DNA from: Lichenibacterium minor
Lineage (GTDB): Bacteria > Pseudomonadota > Alphaproteobacteria > Rhizobiales > Beijerinckiaceae
Length of the DNA: 64,000 bases
Assembly: GCF_004137685.1 (NCBI RefSeq)
Contig: NZ_QYBB01000026.1
Coordinates: 1-64,000, forward strand
Direction: 5' to 3'
Below the pieces are notes generated by a model. That model was given only the letters and a program-made list of their open reading frames with translations, made no database searches and was not told where the DNA came from. Below are positions 44,963 to 54,129 of this stretch, piece by piece. Numbering within the stretch: the first letter of the stretch is position 1; every line of letters begins with the position of its first letter. The position numbers were made by a program, and so were the translations under genes.

Positions 44963-45799
44963 CTACCGCGGGAAGCCGATCGCCGGCGCGGGCGGCGTGA
45001 CGCCGAACCAGGTCTCGTAGGCGGTCCCGTAGTCCCCGAAGTCGACACCGGTCAGCGCCTGCTCGATGGCGGTGTCGACGAACCGCAGCCAGTCGGCGTC
45101 CCCCTGCTTCACCGCGCAGGAATAGTTCTGGGGATTCCAGCCGTAGCCGGCATCGGCGTATTTGTCGGGGTTCTGCTTCATGAACCAGCGCAGCGACGAC
45201 GCATCGGTGGCGGCGGCGTCGGAGCGGCCGGAATTGAGCGCCTGGTACATCAGCCCGACGTTGTCGAACTGGTCGACCTTGGCGTCCGGCAGCGCCTGAT
45301 GCACCATCTCCTCGGCATACACGTTCTGCAGCACCGACACCGTGACGGCGGACCCCGCCGCCTTGAGGGCGGCGTAGTCCGCGTACTTGCCGCCCTTCTT
45401 GAGGAGCAGGCCGACGCCTTCGCGGTAATAAGGGACGGTGAAGGCCACCTGCTGAGCCCGTGGCGCCGTCACGGTCATCGCCTGGCAGGTCATGTCGACC
45501 TGGCCCGTCGTGATGTTGGGGATGCGGGCGTCGGACGACTGCGTCACGAACTCCACCTTGCTGGGGTCGTTGAACAGGCCCTTGGCGATGATGCGGGCGA
45601 GGTCGATGTCGAAGCCGGCGAGCTTGCCGCTCTTGTCCTGAAACCCCCAGGGCGGGTTGGTGCTGCCCGTTCCGACGATGAGCCTGCCGCGCGACAGCAC
45701 CTCCTGGAGCTTGCCATCGGCCTGCGCGCTCGCGATGAAGGACAGGGACAGGGCGAAAGCGCCCGCCATGGTGGACAAGGTCTTGGAGGCTCCGCGCAT
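44963..45799 (-). CDS. Periplasmic binding protein of the polar amino-acid importer (SBP_bac_3)
   Basis: The 278-residue protein has a Sec signal peptide with cleavage near AQA-DG. Cluster 3 features are RLIVGTGSTNPPWGFQDKSG, LAGFDIDLARIIAKGLF, DMTCQAMTVTAPRAQQVAFT and NYSCAVKQGDADWLRFVD. It is the first gene of the minus-strand D-amino-acid set and is divergent from the IclR-type regulator gene, separated by 135 bases. The ligand may be a D-amino acid; this is inference from neighbours. Confidence 0.9.
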   Translation of the reverse strand: MRGASKTLSTMAGAFALSLSFIASAQADGKLQEVLSRGRLIVGTGSTNPPWGFQDKSGKLAGFDIDLARIIAKGLFNDPSKVEFVTQSSDARIPNITTGQVDMTCQAMTVTAPRAQQVAFTVPYYREGVGLLLKKGGKYADYAALKAAGSAVTVSVLQNVYAEEMVHQALPDAKVDQFDNVGLMYQALNSGRSDAAATDASSLRWFMKQNPDKYADAGYGWNPQNYSCAVKQGDADWLRFVDTAIEQALTGVDFGDYGTAYETWFGVTPPAPAIGFPR

Positions 45800-45934
45800 C
45801 GTTCGACTCCCTCAGGCGGAACGCGCCCGACCTGTCTTGCTGACCGGACGGGCGTCCCATATATTGGACAAACCCAGCTTAGGTCGTGTCGGTTCGGCCG
45901 GTCAAGCATCAATGTTGCGCGCACGGGTGACGGA

Positions 45935-46714
45935 TTGAGCAAGCTCGCGCCGAAGGCGGCGGTGTCCTCCGGTGAGCGCCAGAGCGGCGTCGACCGCGTC
46001 GTCGACATCTTCGAGGAGCTGTTGCGGAGCCGCGAGCCGATCCGCATCGGCGAGCTGGCACGGCGGCTGGAGGCGCCGCGCTCGACGCTCTACAACCTCG
46101 TCAACCGGCTCGTCGCCGCGGACCTGCTGGAGGTCATGGACGACGACGGATCGGTGTTCTTCGGCCGCGCGATGCAGCTCTACGGCACCGCCTATGCCGA
46201 AACGAACCCGCTGCAGCGACATGCCCGCCCTCTGCTGGAAACACTCGCCGCCGGATCAGACGCGACGGCGCAGCTTTGTGCGCTGCGGCACGACAAATAC
46301 GTCGTGCTGGACAGCCGCAGCGGCCCCAGCCTCTTCCGCATCACGACGGACATCGGTGTGCCGGTGCCGCTGCCCTGGACGGCTTCCGGCCGCCTGCTGC
46401 TCGGCCACAGCTCCCCGGAGCAGATCTCCGCACTCATTCCGGCCGACGACTATACGCTACCCGACGGCCGCGTGATCGACCCGCAAGACTTCCTGACCGA
46501 TGTCGCGAAGTCCCGCGACGATGGCTACTGCGTCACCCTCGGCCTGTCGGATCGGTTCACATGCTGCTTGGCGGCTCCGGTCCGCAACCCGCGAGGCGAA
46601 GCGGTCGCGACGCTCTGTTTCGTCGTCCCGGCCGACCAGCCCGAAGCCCGGCGGCTCGAACTGCTCCGACGACTGATCGAAGCGTCCGACCGACTGTCTC
46701 GACATTGTCGCTGA
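45935..46714 (+). CDS. IclR-family transcriptional regulator
   Basis: The protein of about 259 residues has an IclR winged helix (GVDRVVDIFEELLRSREPIR then IGELARRLEAPRSTLYNLVN). The effector domain includes TAQLCALRHDKYVVLDSRSG, VPVPLPWTASGRLLLGH and the end region YCVTLGLSDRFTCCLAAPVR. A TTG at 45935 is the likeliest start; a GTG at 45962 is an alternative. Neither has a strong ribosome site. It is divergent from the importer and D-amino-acid genes and probably controls them. Confidence 0.84.
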   Translation: MSKLAPKAAVSSGERQSGVDRVVDIFEELLRSREPIRIGELARRLEAPRSTLYNLVNRLVAADLLEVMDDDGSVFFGRAMQLYGTAYAETNPLQRHARPLLETLAAGSDATAQLCALRHDKYVVLDSRSGPSLFRITTDIGVPVPLPWTASGRLLLGHSSPEQISALIPADDYTLPDGRVIDPQDFLTDVAKSRDDGYCVTLGLSDRFTCCLAAPVRNPRGEAVATLCFVVPADQPEARRLELLRRLIEASDRLSRHCR

Positions 46715-46954
46715 AAACCGACCCTCGACCGGAACCGGAGGACGGCCGCCGTCCTCGACTCCGCGTTTCGGATCCGACATCCTATCCGACGGACCGCTGC
46801 TGAAGCGCCCTTGCCCGCAGACCTGGGCCAGTTTGGCACTCGCCGCACCGCTGTCGACCCAACTTCGCCGCAGTCAGCCCGTCGTGCAGATCTCCTGAGC
46901 GGCCGTTTCTCGCTGCCTCTACTCGCATCAGGACGCGACCGGCGTCGGGCCCGC

Positions 46955-47731
46955 TCAAAGCCCCGCAAGAAAGGGCTCGACCGTGGCGAGGAAAGCTGCC
47001 GGGTCCTGGAGTTGGGGCACGTGGGCACAGCCGTCGAGCACAACCAGCCGGGCGTCCGGCAGCAACGCGGCGAGCTCCCGGGACATGGCCGGCGGCGTCG
47101 CCTCGTCCTGCTCGCCGACCAGGACGAGGACAGGGACGCGGACCTGCCCGACATCCGCCCTGAGGTCGAGCGTCGCCAAGGCGTGGCAGGCGGCGGTGAG
47201 CACGTCCGGGGCCGTGCGGAGGAAGGCGGCGTGCCGCTCCGCCCTCAGCTCCGGGTGCGCCTGCTGGAACTCCGGCGCGAAGAGCCGGCGCATGGCGATG
47301 TCGGCAATCTTCGCCGGCCCCCCCGCATCGACGCCGGCCGCCATCGCGCGGAAGGCCTGACGCCCGGGTTCGGAGAAGCAGGCTCCACAGTCGGCCAGCA
47401 CGAGGCCACGCACGAGGCCGGGATGCCGGATGGCCATCTGCAACGCCACGAATCCCCCGTAGCCGTTCCCCAGCACGAGGGGCGCTTCGCCGCCCCGGTC
47501 CCGCAACGCCTCGGCCATGCGGTCGGCGACGGCGGCCAGGCCGCCCGGAACGGGTGAGGAGGCGCCGAAGCCGGGCAACTCGGGCAGGTGGACGGCGAAC
47601 CGCTCGGACAGGGGGCCGCACACGGCGGCGAAGCTGTCCCGATCCGCGAGGAGCGAGTGGAACAGCCACAGCGGCGGTCCCTCGCCGGTGATCGACACCG
47701 ACACCGTGCCCCGCGCAAGAACCTCGTCCAT
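46955..47731 (-). CDS. Alpha/beta-hydrolase-fold protein with the nucleophile Ser replaced by Gly
   Basis: The 258-residue protein has the full fold: FHSLLADRDSFAAV, LPELPGFGASSP, and triad members D209 (LVGEQDEATPP) and H237 (DGCAHVPQL). The nucleophile elbow, normally GxSxG, reads LVLGNGYGGFVAL, so residue 90 is Gly (codon GGC). The elbow is otherwise intact, so this looks like a change of mechanism or of role, not decay. It is not expected to act as a normal serine esterase. The ATG at 47731 has an AGGAG ribosome site. It is divergent from the GntR gene with a 100-base gap. Confidence 0.82.
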   Translation of the reverse strand: MDEVLARGTVSVSITGEGPPLWLFHSLLADRDSFAAVCGPLSERFAVHLPELPGFGASSPVPGGLAAVADRMAEALRDRGGEAPLVLGNGYGGFVALQMAIRHPGLVRGLVLADCGACFSEPGRQAFRAMAAGVDAGGPAKIADIAMRRLFAPEFQQAHPELRAERHAAFLRTAPDVLTAACHALATLDLRADVGQVRVPVLVLVGEQDEATPPAMSRELAALLPDARLVVLDGCAHVPQLQDPAAFLATVEPFLAGL

Positions 47732-47831
47732 TCCACTCTCCTGATCGACAGGGAACCGTCGCTTCACCGACGATAGGACGGAAACATACGATGCGATAGG
47801 CGCGCATTTCGGTTGACGTGATATTTCAGAG

Positions 47832-48506
47832 ATGGCATTTTTGGCGTGCATGAACGACAAGCCAGCCTCCCTCCGCGACAACGTCTATGCCGCCATCCGG
47901 TCCGAAATCCTGCTCTGCCGCTTGGCGCCGGGGGAGGACATGCGGGAGGCCGATCTCGCGGCACGCTTCGAGGTCAGCCGCCAACCCGTCCGCGAAGCGC
48001 TGCTGCGGCTCGAACAGGAGCGGCTCGTCACGGTGCTGCCGCGGCAGGGCTACCGGGTGAACGCCGTGTCGGTTTCGGATGCGCGCGACCTGCTGCGCTT
48101 CCGCCAGGCGCTGGAGCCCGCTTGCGTCGCCGAAGCCTGCGAGGCTGCCTCGGCGGAGATGCTCGACGGGCTCGACGCCTTCCGGAGCTTCACGGACGAC
48201 AGCGAACACGACGCCTTCATCGCTTACAACCGGGATTTCCACGCCGCCCTTGCCGCCGCGAGCGGAAACCGCCGGATGGCCCGCGCGGCGCGCGAGCTCA
48301 TCGAGCAATCGGACCGGCTGACGCGGGCGAGCCTGTCTGGCATCCGGGGCCGCGACCCGGCCCAACTCGTCGCCGAGCACGTCGCCATCATCGACGCCGT
48401 GCAGGCGCGCGACGCCCGCACCGCCGCCCGCCTCGTGCGCGAGCACGTCGCCAAGGCGGAGAAGCGGATTCTGGCGGCGCTGTCGCGCGCCGCCATCGTG
48501 AACTGA
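47832..48506 (+). CDS. GntR-family regulator, FadR/FCD subfamily
   Basis: The 224-residue protein has SLRDNVYAAIRSEILLCRLA, VSRQPVREALLRLEQERLVT and PRQGYRVNAV as its winged helix. The FCD domain follows with RFRQALEPACVAEA, RDFHAALAAAS and EHVAIIDAVQARD, including the usual His metal ligands. The true start may be the second Met at 47850. It sits between the alpha/beta-hydrolase-fold gene and the aldehyde dehydrogenase gene and probably controls both directions. Confidence 0.88.
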   Translation: MAFLACMNDKPASLRDNVYAAIRSEILLCRLAPGEDMREADLAARFEVSRQPVREALLRLEQERLVTVLPRQGYRVNAVSVSDARDLLRFRQALEPACVAEACEAASAEMLDGLDAFRSFTDDSEHDAFIAYNRDFHAALAAASGNRRMARAARELIEQSDRLTRASLSGIRGRDPAQLVAEHVAIIDAVQARDARTAARLVREHVAKAEKRILAALSRAAIVN

Positions 48507-48561
48507 GACAACTGCGTCCCGCGCAGCCGCGGGACGCTCGAAGAAGACCAGGGAGGACAGC

Positions 48562-50091
48562 ATGAACGCGCTCGACAAAGCGGCCGGACGGGTCGAGGAG
48601 CACGGCAACTTCGTGGATGGAGCCGAGGTCGAGGCCGGCACGGGCGAGATGATCGACGTCTGCAACCCGGCGACCGGCGTCGTCATCGCCAGGATTCCGA
48701 ACAGCGGGCCGGCCGACGTCGACCGCGCGATGAAGAGCGCGCGGGCCGCCTTCGAGGGGCGCGAGTGGGGCGGCATGGACATCCGCGCCCGCGCCCGCCT
48801 GGTAAACCGTATGGCTGATGCCTTCGAGGCCAACCTCGACGCGCTCTACCGGCTGGAAACGCTCAACAACGGCCGGCCCGTCAACGAGACCCGCGCCCAA
48901 CTCGCCCGCCTGCCCGACTTCTTCCGCTACTTCGCCGGTCTCGCCCTCGCGCGCCGCGACAGCGTCATCCCGGTCGAGGGGCCCTACCTGAACTACACGT
49001 TGCGCAAGCCCATCGGCGTCGTGGCGAACTGCACGCCGTTCAACCACCCGCTGATGATCATGTGCAAGTCGCTGGCGGCCGTGCTGGCCTCGGGCTGCAC
49101 CACCGTGGTGAAGCCGTCCGAGTACACGCCGCTGACCACGCTCAAGCTCGCGGAGATCTTCAGCGAGGCGGGCCTGCCGAAGGGCGTGTTCAACGTGGTG
49201 TTGGGGCTCGGGCCCACCACCGGCAAGCACCTGGCCGAGCACCCCGACATCAATAAGCTCGTGCTGACCGGTGGCACCGAGGCGGGGCGCATCGCCGGCG
49301 CTGCGGCGGCGCGCGTCTTCGCCCACCAGACGATGGAACTCGGCGGCAAGACCCCGGTCATGGTCTTCGACGACTTCGACGTCGACCAAGCGGTGAACTA
49401 CGCGGCCTTCGGCGCCTTCATCGGGGCGGGCCAGACCTGCGTCTGCGCGAGCCGCCACATCGTCCAGGCCTCGGTCTACGACGAGTTCGTCGAGAAGCTC
49501 GCAGCCAAGGCCAAGTCGATCCGCATCGGCGATCCCTTCGACCCCGCCACCCAGCTCGGCCCCGTCATCTCGGCCAAGCAGCGCGACCGCGTGCTGAGCT
49601 ACGCGGGCATCGGCAACGGGGAGGGCGCGCGGCTGGTGGCCGGCGGCGTCGCCGCGACCGTCCCGGGCAACGAGGGCGGCTACTTCGTCGAGCCCACGGT
49701 CTTCGCCGACGTGTCGGCGACCATGCGCATCTTCCAGGAGGAGGTGTTCGGGCCCTTCACCTCGGTGACGCGCTTCGAGACCGAGGAGGAAGCGCTGCGC
49801 CTCGCCAACGACTCGCCCTTCGGCCTGGCCGCCGCGGTGCGGACACGCGACGTCGCCCGGGCCCATCGCGTCGCCGGCGCGGTCAAGGCCGGCATCGTGT
49901 GGATCAACGACCACCATCGCCTCGACCCCGCCTCCCCCTGGGGCGGTGTCGGCGACAGCGGCATCGGTCGGGAGTTCGGCACGGAAAGCTTCGACGACCA
50001 CTTCGAGGTCAAGAGCGTGATGCTCGGCACCGCCGACCGCCGCGACTTCGACTGGTACCGCGACACGGCGGGACAGGGCCGCTTGAACTGA
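48562..50091 (+). CDS. NAD(P)-dependent aldehyde dehydrogenase
   Basis: The 509-residue protein has all ALDH catalytic parts: N161 in NCTPFNHPL, K184 in VVKPSEYTPL, E259 in MELGGKTPV and the nucleophile C293 in GAGQTCVCASR. It also has the C-terminal EEVFGPFTSV. It is closest in style to the betaine/benzaldehyde-like ALDH group; the aldehyde is unknown. The ATG at 48562 has a GGGAGGA ribosome site. The MFS carrier gene follows after about 110 bases, and the GntR gene precedes by 55. Confidence 0.9.
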   Translation: MNALDKAAGRVEEHGNFVDGAEVEAGTGEMIDVCNPATGVVIARIPNSGPADVDRAMKSARAAFEGREWGGMDIRARARLVNRMADAFEANLDALYRLETLNNGRPVNETRAQLARLPDFFRYFAGLALARRDSVIPVEGPYLNYTLRKPIGVVANCTPFNHPLMIMCKSLAAVLASGCTTVVKPSEYTPLTTLKLAEIFSEAGLPKGVFNVVLGLGPTTGKHLAEHPDINKLVLTGGTEAGRIAGAAAARVFAHQTMELGGKTPVMVFDDFDVDQAVNYAAFGAFIGAGQTCVCASRHIVQASVYDEFVEKLAAKAKSIRIGDPFDPATQLGPVISAKQRDRVLSYAGIGNGEGARLVAGGVAATVPGNEGGYFVEPTVFADVSATMRIFQEEVFGPFTSVTRFETEEEALRLANDSPFGLAAAVRTRDVARAHRVAGAVKAGIVWINDHHRLDPASPWGGVGDSGIGREFGTESFDDHFEVKSVMLGTADRRDFDWYRDTAGQGRLN

Positions 50092-50200
50092 TCCATCGCG
50101 GCGCGGGGCCATTCTCCCGCGCCGCTCGGCACGCCGACCGGACGGACGACCCGCGCCAAGACGGGGTTCCTCCACATCATCTCAACGGGAGGACAGCGTC

Positions 50201-51607
50201 ATGACGGACGCGGTGAACGCGGGCGGCCGCCTGGACAGGCTGCCCATCGGCCGGTTCCACTACAGGATCATCTGGCTCATCGGCGTCGGCATGTTCTTCG
50301 ACGGCTTCGACATCTACACGGCCGGCACCGTGCTGGGCGCCACGTTGAAGGGTGGGTTCTCGACCATGGGGCAGAACGCCCTGTTCGTGTCGGCCACCTT
50401 CGTGGGCATGATGGCCGGCTCCTTCCTGACCGGCTTCCTCGGTGACCGGTACGGTCGTCGCTTCACCTATCAGGCCAACCTGCTCGTCTTCGGCCTCGCC
50501 TCGCTGGCGGCCGCCTTCGCGCCCAACATGGAAGTGCTGATCGCGCTGCGCTTCGTCATCGGCATCGGGCTCGGGGCCGAGAACGTGGTCGGTTACTCGA
50601 CGCTGACCGAGTTCGTGCCGGCCCAGTCGCGCGGCCGCTGGCTCGGCCTGATGGCGGTGTTCGTGGTGACGGGCTTGCCCATCGCCTCGCTCGTCGGCTG
50701 GCTCGTCATCCCGGCCTTCGGCTGGCGCGCCATGTTCGTCATCGGCGGGCTCGGCGGCCTGCTCGTCTGGTACGCCCGGAAGAGCCTGCCCGAGTCGCCC
50801 CGCTGGCTCGAGTCCGTCGGCCGCGACGCCGAGGCCGAAGCCCTGCTCGCCACCATCGAGCGCGAGGCCGAGGCGGCGACGGGCCCGCTGCCGCAGCCCG
50901 CCCCCGTCCCGCCGCCCGCGGCGCCTGTGGGTCTCGGCGCCCTGTTCGCGCCGCCGCTGCTGTCGCGGCTGCTGGTCGGGTGCCTGTGCCTCGTCGTTAT
51001 CAACACGGTGCTCTACGGCTTCGTCGCCTGGCTTCCAACCTTCTTCGTCAAGCAGGGGCTGAGCGTCGCCCAGTCGTCCGGCTTCGCGCTGCTGATGGGC
51101 TTGGGTGCCCCGGTCGGGTCCGGCATCGGGGCGCTGACCGCCGACCGCTGGGGGCGCAAGCCGACCATCATCGGCGCCTCGCTCATCGCCGCCGCGCTGG
51201 CCGTCGTCTACCCGGCGGTGTCCGATCCGGTCGCGTTGACCCTGGTCGGCTTCGCGCTGACGATCCCGATCTACGTGCTCGTGGCGCTGCTGTTCGGCAT
51301 CTACATCCCCGAATTGTTCCCCACCGAGGTCCGCCTCCGTGCGTCGGGGCTCTGCAACACGCTCGGCCGCGGCGCCACCGTAGTGACCCCCTTCCTCGTG
51401 GTGTGGCTGTTCAACGCCTACGGCGTCGCCGGCGTGCTCGACTTGATGATCGGGCTTCTCGTGATCCAGAGCGTCGTCGTGCTGTTCTTTGGGATCGAGA
51501 GCCGCAACCGCCGCCTCGAGACGTTGCGGGACGGCAGCGCTCCGGGCGCCGACTTGGCGAGCGCATCCGTCGCCGGCTTAGCCCACGACACGCTGCGCCG
51601 TCCCTGA
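50201..51607 (+). CDS. MFS transporter, aromatic acid/sugar symporter type (AAHS-like)
   Basis: The 468-residue protein has 12 helices. Its markers are the N-terminal GMFFDGFDIYTAGTVLG, motif A FLGDRYGRRFTYQ, the sugar-porter type PESPRWLES and ADRWGRKPTIIG in the second half. GFD in the first helix suits AAHS-type aromatic acid carriers; PESPRW also fits general sugar/acid porters. It probably imports the precursor of the aldehyde oxidised by the preceding gene. Its stop codon at 51605-51607 is in the same frame as the truncated ModA-like sequence that follows. Confidence 0.85.
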   Translation: MTDAVNAGGRLDRLPIGRFHYRIIWLIGVGMFFDGFDIYTAGTVLGATLKGGFSTMGQNALFVSATFVGMMAGSFLTGFLGDRYGRRFTYQANLLVFGLASLAAAFAPNMEVLIALRFVIGIGLGAENVVGYSTLTEFVPAQSRGRWLGLMAVFVVTGLPIASLVGWLVIPAFGWRAMFVIGGLGGLLVWYARKSLPESPRWLESVGRDAEAEALLATIEREAEAATGPLPQPAPVPPPAAPVGLGALFAPPLLSRLLVGCLCLVVINTVLYGFVAWLPTFFVKQGLSVAQSSGFALLMGLGAPVGSGIGALTADRWGRKPTIIGASLIAAALAVVYPAVSDPVALTLVGFALTIPIYVLVALLFGIYIPELFPTEVRLRASGLCNTLGRGATVVTPFLVVWLFNAYGVAGVLDLMIGLLVIQSVVVLFFGIESRNRRLETLRDGSAPGADLASASVAGLAHDTLRRP

Positions 51608-52297
51608 CCGATCAAGGCCCCGCTCGATGCCGCGGTCGCCCTGTCGGAGACCGCGGTCGGCGAACACCCGTCGGCGACGTTCGGCACGGCCGGCGCCGTC
51701 CACGACCGCGTGATGGGTGAGTGCCCCGTCGACCTCGTCGTGCTGGCGCCGGCGCGCCTCGACGAGTTCGTCAACCAGAAGCTGGTCGAGGCGCAGGGAC
51801 GGAGAACGCTCGGCACGCTGCGGCTCGGCTTCGCCGTCAGGATCGGCGCGCCGCGGCCCGCGATCGCCACGGAGGCCGATACCCGGGCGGCGCTCCTGGC
51901 CGCTCCCGCCATCGGGCTCGCCGACCCCGCCTCAGGTGCCACCACGGGGATCTTCTTCGCCAAACTTCTCGGCGACATGGGTCTGGCCGAACGCTTGCGA
52001 CCGCGTGTCAGGCTGTTCCCCGACGGGACGGCCGCCGTGGAAGCCTTGGCGCGAGGCGAAGTCGCGGTCGCGATGGGGCAAATCAGCGAGATCGGGCCGG
52101 TCGTCGGCGCGGTGCTCGTCGGCCCGCTCCCCGACGCGCTCCAGCTCCGCACTGTCTGCGCAGCCGCGGTGGCGGTCCACGCGGCGCAACCCGAGGCGGC
52201 GCGCGGGACGATCACATACCTGCGCTCGCCGGAGATGGCCTCGGCCGTCGCGACGGCCGCGTTCGACCCACCGGCCGACGGGGCGGCACGCCCCTGA
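51608..52297 (+). pseudogene. N-terminally truncated ModA-like (SBP_bac_11) binding protein
   Basis: Right after the MFS stop, in the same frame, the sequence reads IKAPLDAAVALSETAVGEHP, SATFGTAGAVHDRV, MGECPVDLVVLAPARLDEF and later TEADTRAALLAAPAIGLADP and GTAAVEALARGEVAVAMGQI. This is the ModA-like fold of molybdate-type binding proteins, in register but missing the signal peptide and first strand. There is no start codon at the true N-terminus; the first candidates are a GTG/ATG at 51707-51712. A deletion seems to have joined the MFS gene to this gene. A short internal product from 51710 is possible but would not be exported. Confidence 0.65.
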
Positions 52298-52299
52298 CC

Positions 52300-52564
52300 C
52301 TGCGTCGTGGTTGGCGACCGTCGGGCGCAGGCCGTCGGCGGATTCGGAGGTGAGGGCGAGGCGGTCCTTTGCGCTGAACTGCCAGCGCCGGAAGATCTCC
52401 TTGACGCTCAGATCGGGGTTCGCCAGATCGAAGAAGGCGCGGCGGAAGCGGCGGCTCCTCATCCACAACGTGATCCCGCCGTAGGGCGCGAAAAGCCTGT
52501 GGACGCTCGCCCGCGACAGCCCGAATGCGTCCCTGAGCAGTTCCAGCGACAGATCCGGGGTCAC
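52300..52564 (-). pseudogene. AraC-family DNA-binding domain fragment
   Basis: The minus strand reads VTPDLSLELLRDAFGLSRAS, VHRLFAPYGGITLWM, RSRRFRRAFFDLANPDLSVK and EIFRRWQFSA. This is the double helix-turn-helix of AraC regulators. The second half of the final helix is lost (RLALTSES instead of a FSRAFR-like motif) and the N-terminal sensor domain is missing. A GTG at 52564 overlaps the stop of the serine hydrolase gene, so the fragment could still be translated by coupling. It faces the ModA-like remnant, so both look like leftovers of one deletion or rearrangement zone. Confidence 0.6.
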
Positions 52565-53796
52565 TCCAGCGCCGCATAGACGACTGCGCGCATCGCGAGT
52601 TCGGGCGCGTCGAAGCTCATGAGCGACTGCGTCATGAAAAGGCCAACGACTTCCTCCTCTGGATCCACCCAATAGTGGGTCTTGGCCGCGCCCGCCCAGC
52701 CGAACTCGCCGATGGATCCCGGCGCCGCCGTGGCGGCGACGTCCAGCGCCACCCGCGAGCCCAGCCCGAAGCCGTAGCCCGAGAGCGGGAGGCCACCGAT
52801 TTCGAGCGGAAGCAGCGAGGCAGGGATGCGGTTCGCATGCATCAGCGCCAGCGTCTTGCGGCCGATGACGCGCCGACCCTCGAAGATGCCACTGTTGCAC
52901 AGCATCTGCGCGAAACGGAAGTAATCGCCGGTCGTGCCGAACAGGCTGTGGCCGCCGCGTTGGAAAAGTCTGGCCTGATCGCTCGGGTAGGTCCGGGACA
53001 CGTCGACCCTCCGGTTTTCGCCCTCGGCCCAGGCCGCGAGACAACTGGGCGAGGTGACGCCGGCGCGGAAGAGGTCCGGGCGACCGTACATGGCGGCCAA
53101 GCGCCCGCGCGCGTCATCCGCCACGCCGAAGCCGGTGTCGAGCATACCGAGTGGCTCGAACAGGCGTTCGTTCAGTAGGTCCCCGAGCGGCTGGCCCGAG
53201 ACGACCTCGACTACGCGGGCTGCGACGTCGATGCCCAGGCTGTAGATCCAGCGCGAGCCGGGATGGGCCGCGAGCGGGAAACGCGCGAGATCGTCGATGG
53301 CCTCCGACAGTGGCACGTCGGCGCGTAGGATCAGGGCGTCTTTGTACATCTCCGACACGGGCGAGTCGCCGAGGAAGTGGTAGGTCAGGCCGCTCGTATG
53401 GGCCATGAGGTCGCCGACGGTCATCGGCCGGGCCGGGGCGACGAGGTTCCCGTCATCCGCGCGCACCTTCACGGCCGCGAAGGCGGGGAGGTACTTCGCC
53501 ACCGGATCGGCGAGGGTGAGCCGGCCTTCCTCGACCAGCGTCATCAGTGCCGTGCAGACGATCGGCTTCGTCATCGAATAGAGGCGGAATATCGTGTCGG
53601 CCGCCATCGGCGTCCCGGCCTCGCGGTCGCTCCAGCCGTAGATACCGGCCTGAACCACGGTGCCGCGCCGCGCCACCATCGTGGCGATGCCCGCGTAGAC
53701 GCCACGGTCGATGTAACCCTGCATGAGAGCGTCAAGCCGGCCCAAGCGCTTCGCATCGACGCCGACGCTTTTAGCATCCCCGAGCGCGATCGACAT
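52561..53796 (-). CDS. Serine hydrolase of the class C beta-lactamase/esterase family
   Basis: The 411-residue protein has the SxxK motif LYSMTKPIV (S74, K77) and the tyrosine motif WIYSLGIDV (Y185 in place of YxN). Other family segments are DLMAHTSGLTYHF, LFEPLGMLDTGFGV and FRFAQMLCNSG. Members are esterases, D-aminopeptidases or amidases more often than lactamases. No signal peptide is seen, so it is likely cytoplasmic. The ATG at 53796 has an excellent ribosome site, AAGGAGG. It could hydrolyse an ester or D-amide substrate; context does not decide. Confidence 0.86.
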   Translation of the reverse strand: MSIALGDAKSVGVDAKRLGRLDALMQGYIDRGVYAGIATMVARRGTVVQAGIYGWSDREAGTPMAADTIFRLYSMTKPIVCTALMTLVEEGRLTLADPVAKYLPAFAAVKVRADDGNLVAPARPMTVGDLMAHTSGLTYHFLGDSPVSEMYKDALILRADVPLSEAIDDLARFPLAAHPGSRWIYSLGIDVAARVVEVVSGQPLGDLLNERLFEPLGMLDTGFGVADDARGRLAAMYGRPDLFRAGVTSPSCLAAWAEGENRRVDVSRTYPSDQARLFQRGGHSLFGTTGDYFRFAQMLCNSGIFEGRRVIGRKTLALMHANRIPASLLPLEIGGLPLSGYGFGLGSRVALDVAATAAPGSIGEFGWAGAAKTHYWVDPEEEVVGLFMTQSLMSFDAPELAMRAVVYAALE

Positions 53797-54129
53797 AACG
53801 TCCTCCTTCCACCGAGAGCCTGCGGGCCATCGGAAGCCTTCTTTCGCTGGCACCGGTTTCGGCTGACCGCAGTCTGAGCCAGATCGGTCGCTTTGCAAAA
53901 GGTCTTCGTTGCCGCGCCGCGTCGCAGGCGGCTCTGGACCCCGGCGGCCATAGCGACTGCCCCGCGGGCAAAAGCGGGTGGCGATGACGCCGCGCGCGTT
54001 CGAGGCCGCTGCTCACGCCACGTTCGCGTCAGCGAAGGGTGCAACTGGCAGAATCGAAGCTGCCTAAGCCGCAACAGCCGGACCGAGCAGCCTGGATCGG
54101 TTGAGTTCGATCTCGTCGCGGTTTCGCTG
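53797..54129. other. 333-base gap without a recognisable gene
   Basis: The gap is between the serine hydrolase start and the end of the DeoR gene, both minus strand. It holds the promoter of the hydrolase gene. Frames in both directions are short and without family motifs, and no RNA-like fold or palindrome stood out. Confidence 0.55.

Noticed and set aside
45857..45871. CATATATTGGACAAA before the IclR gene, sharing TATATTG with 18981-18987 before the GntR gene
   Set aside because: The shared part is short and AT-rich and the two regulators are of different families, so a common site is not supported.
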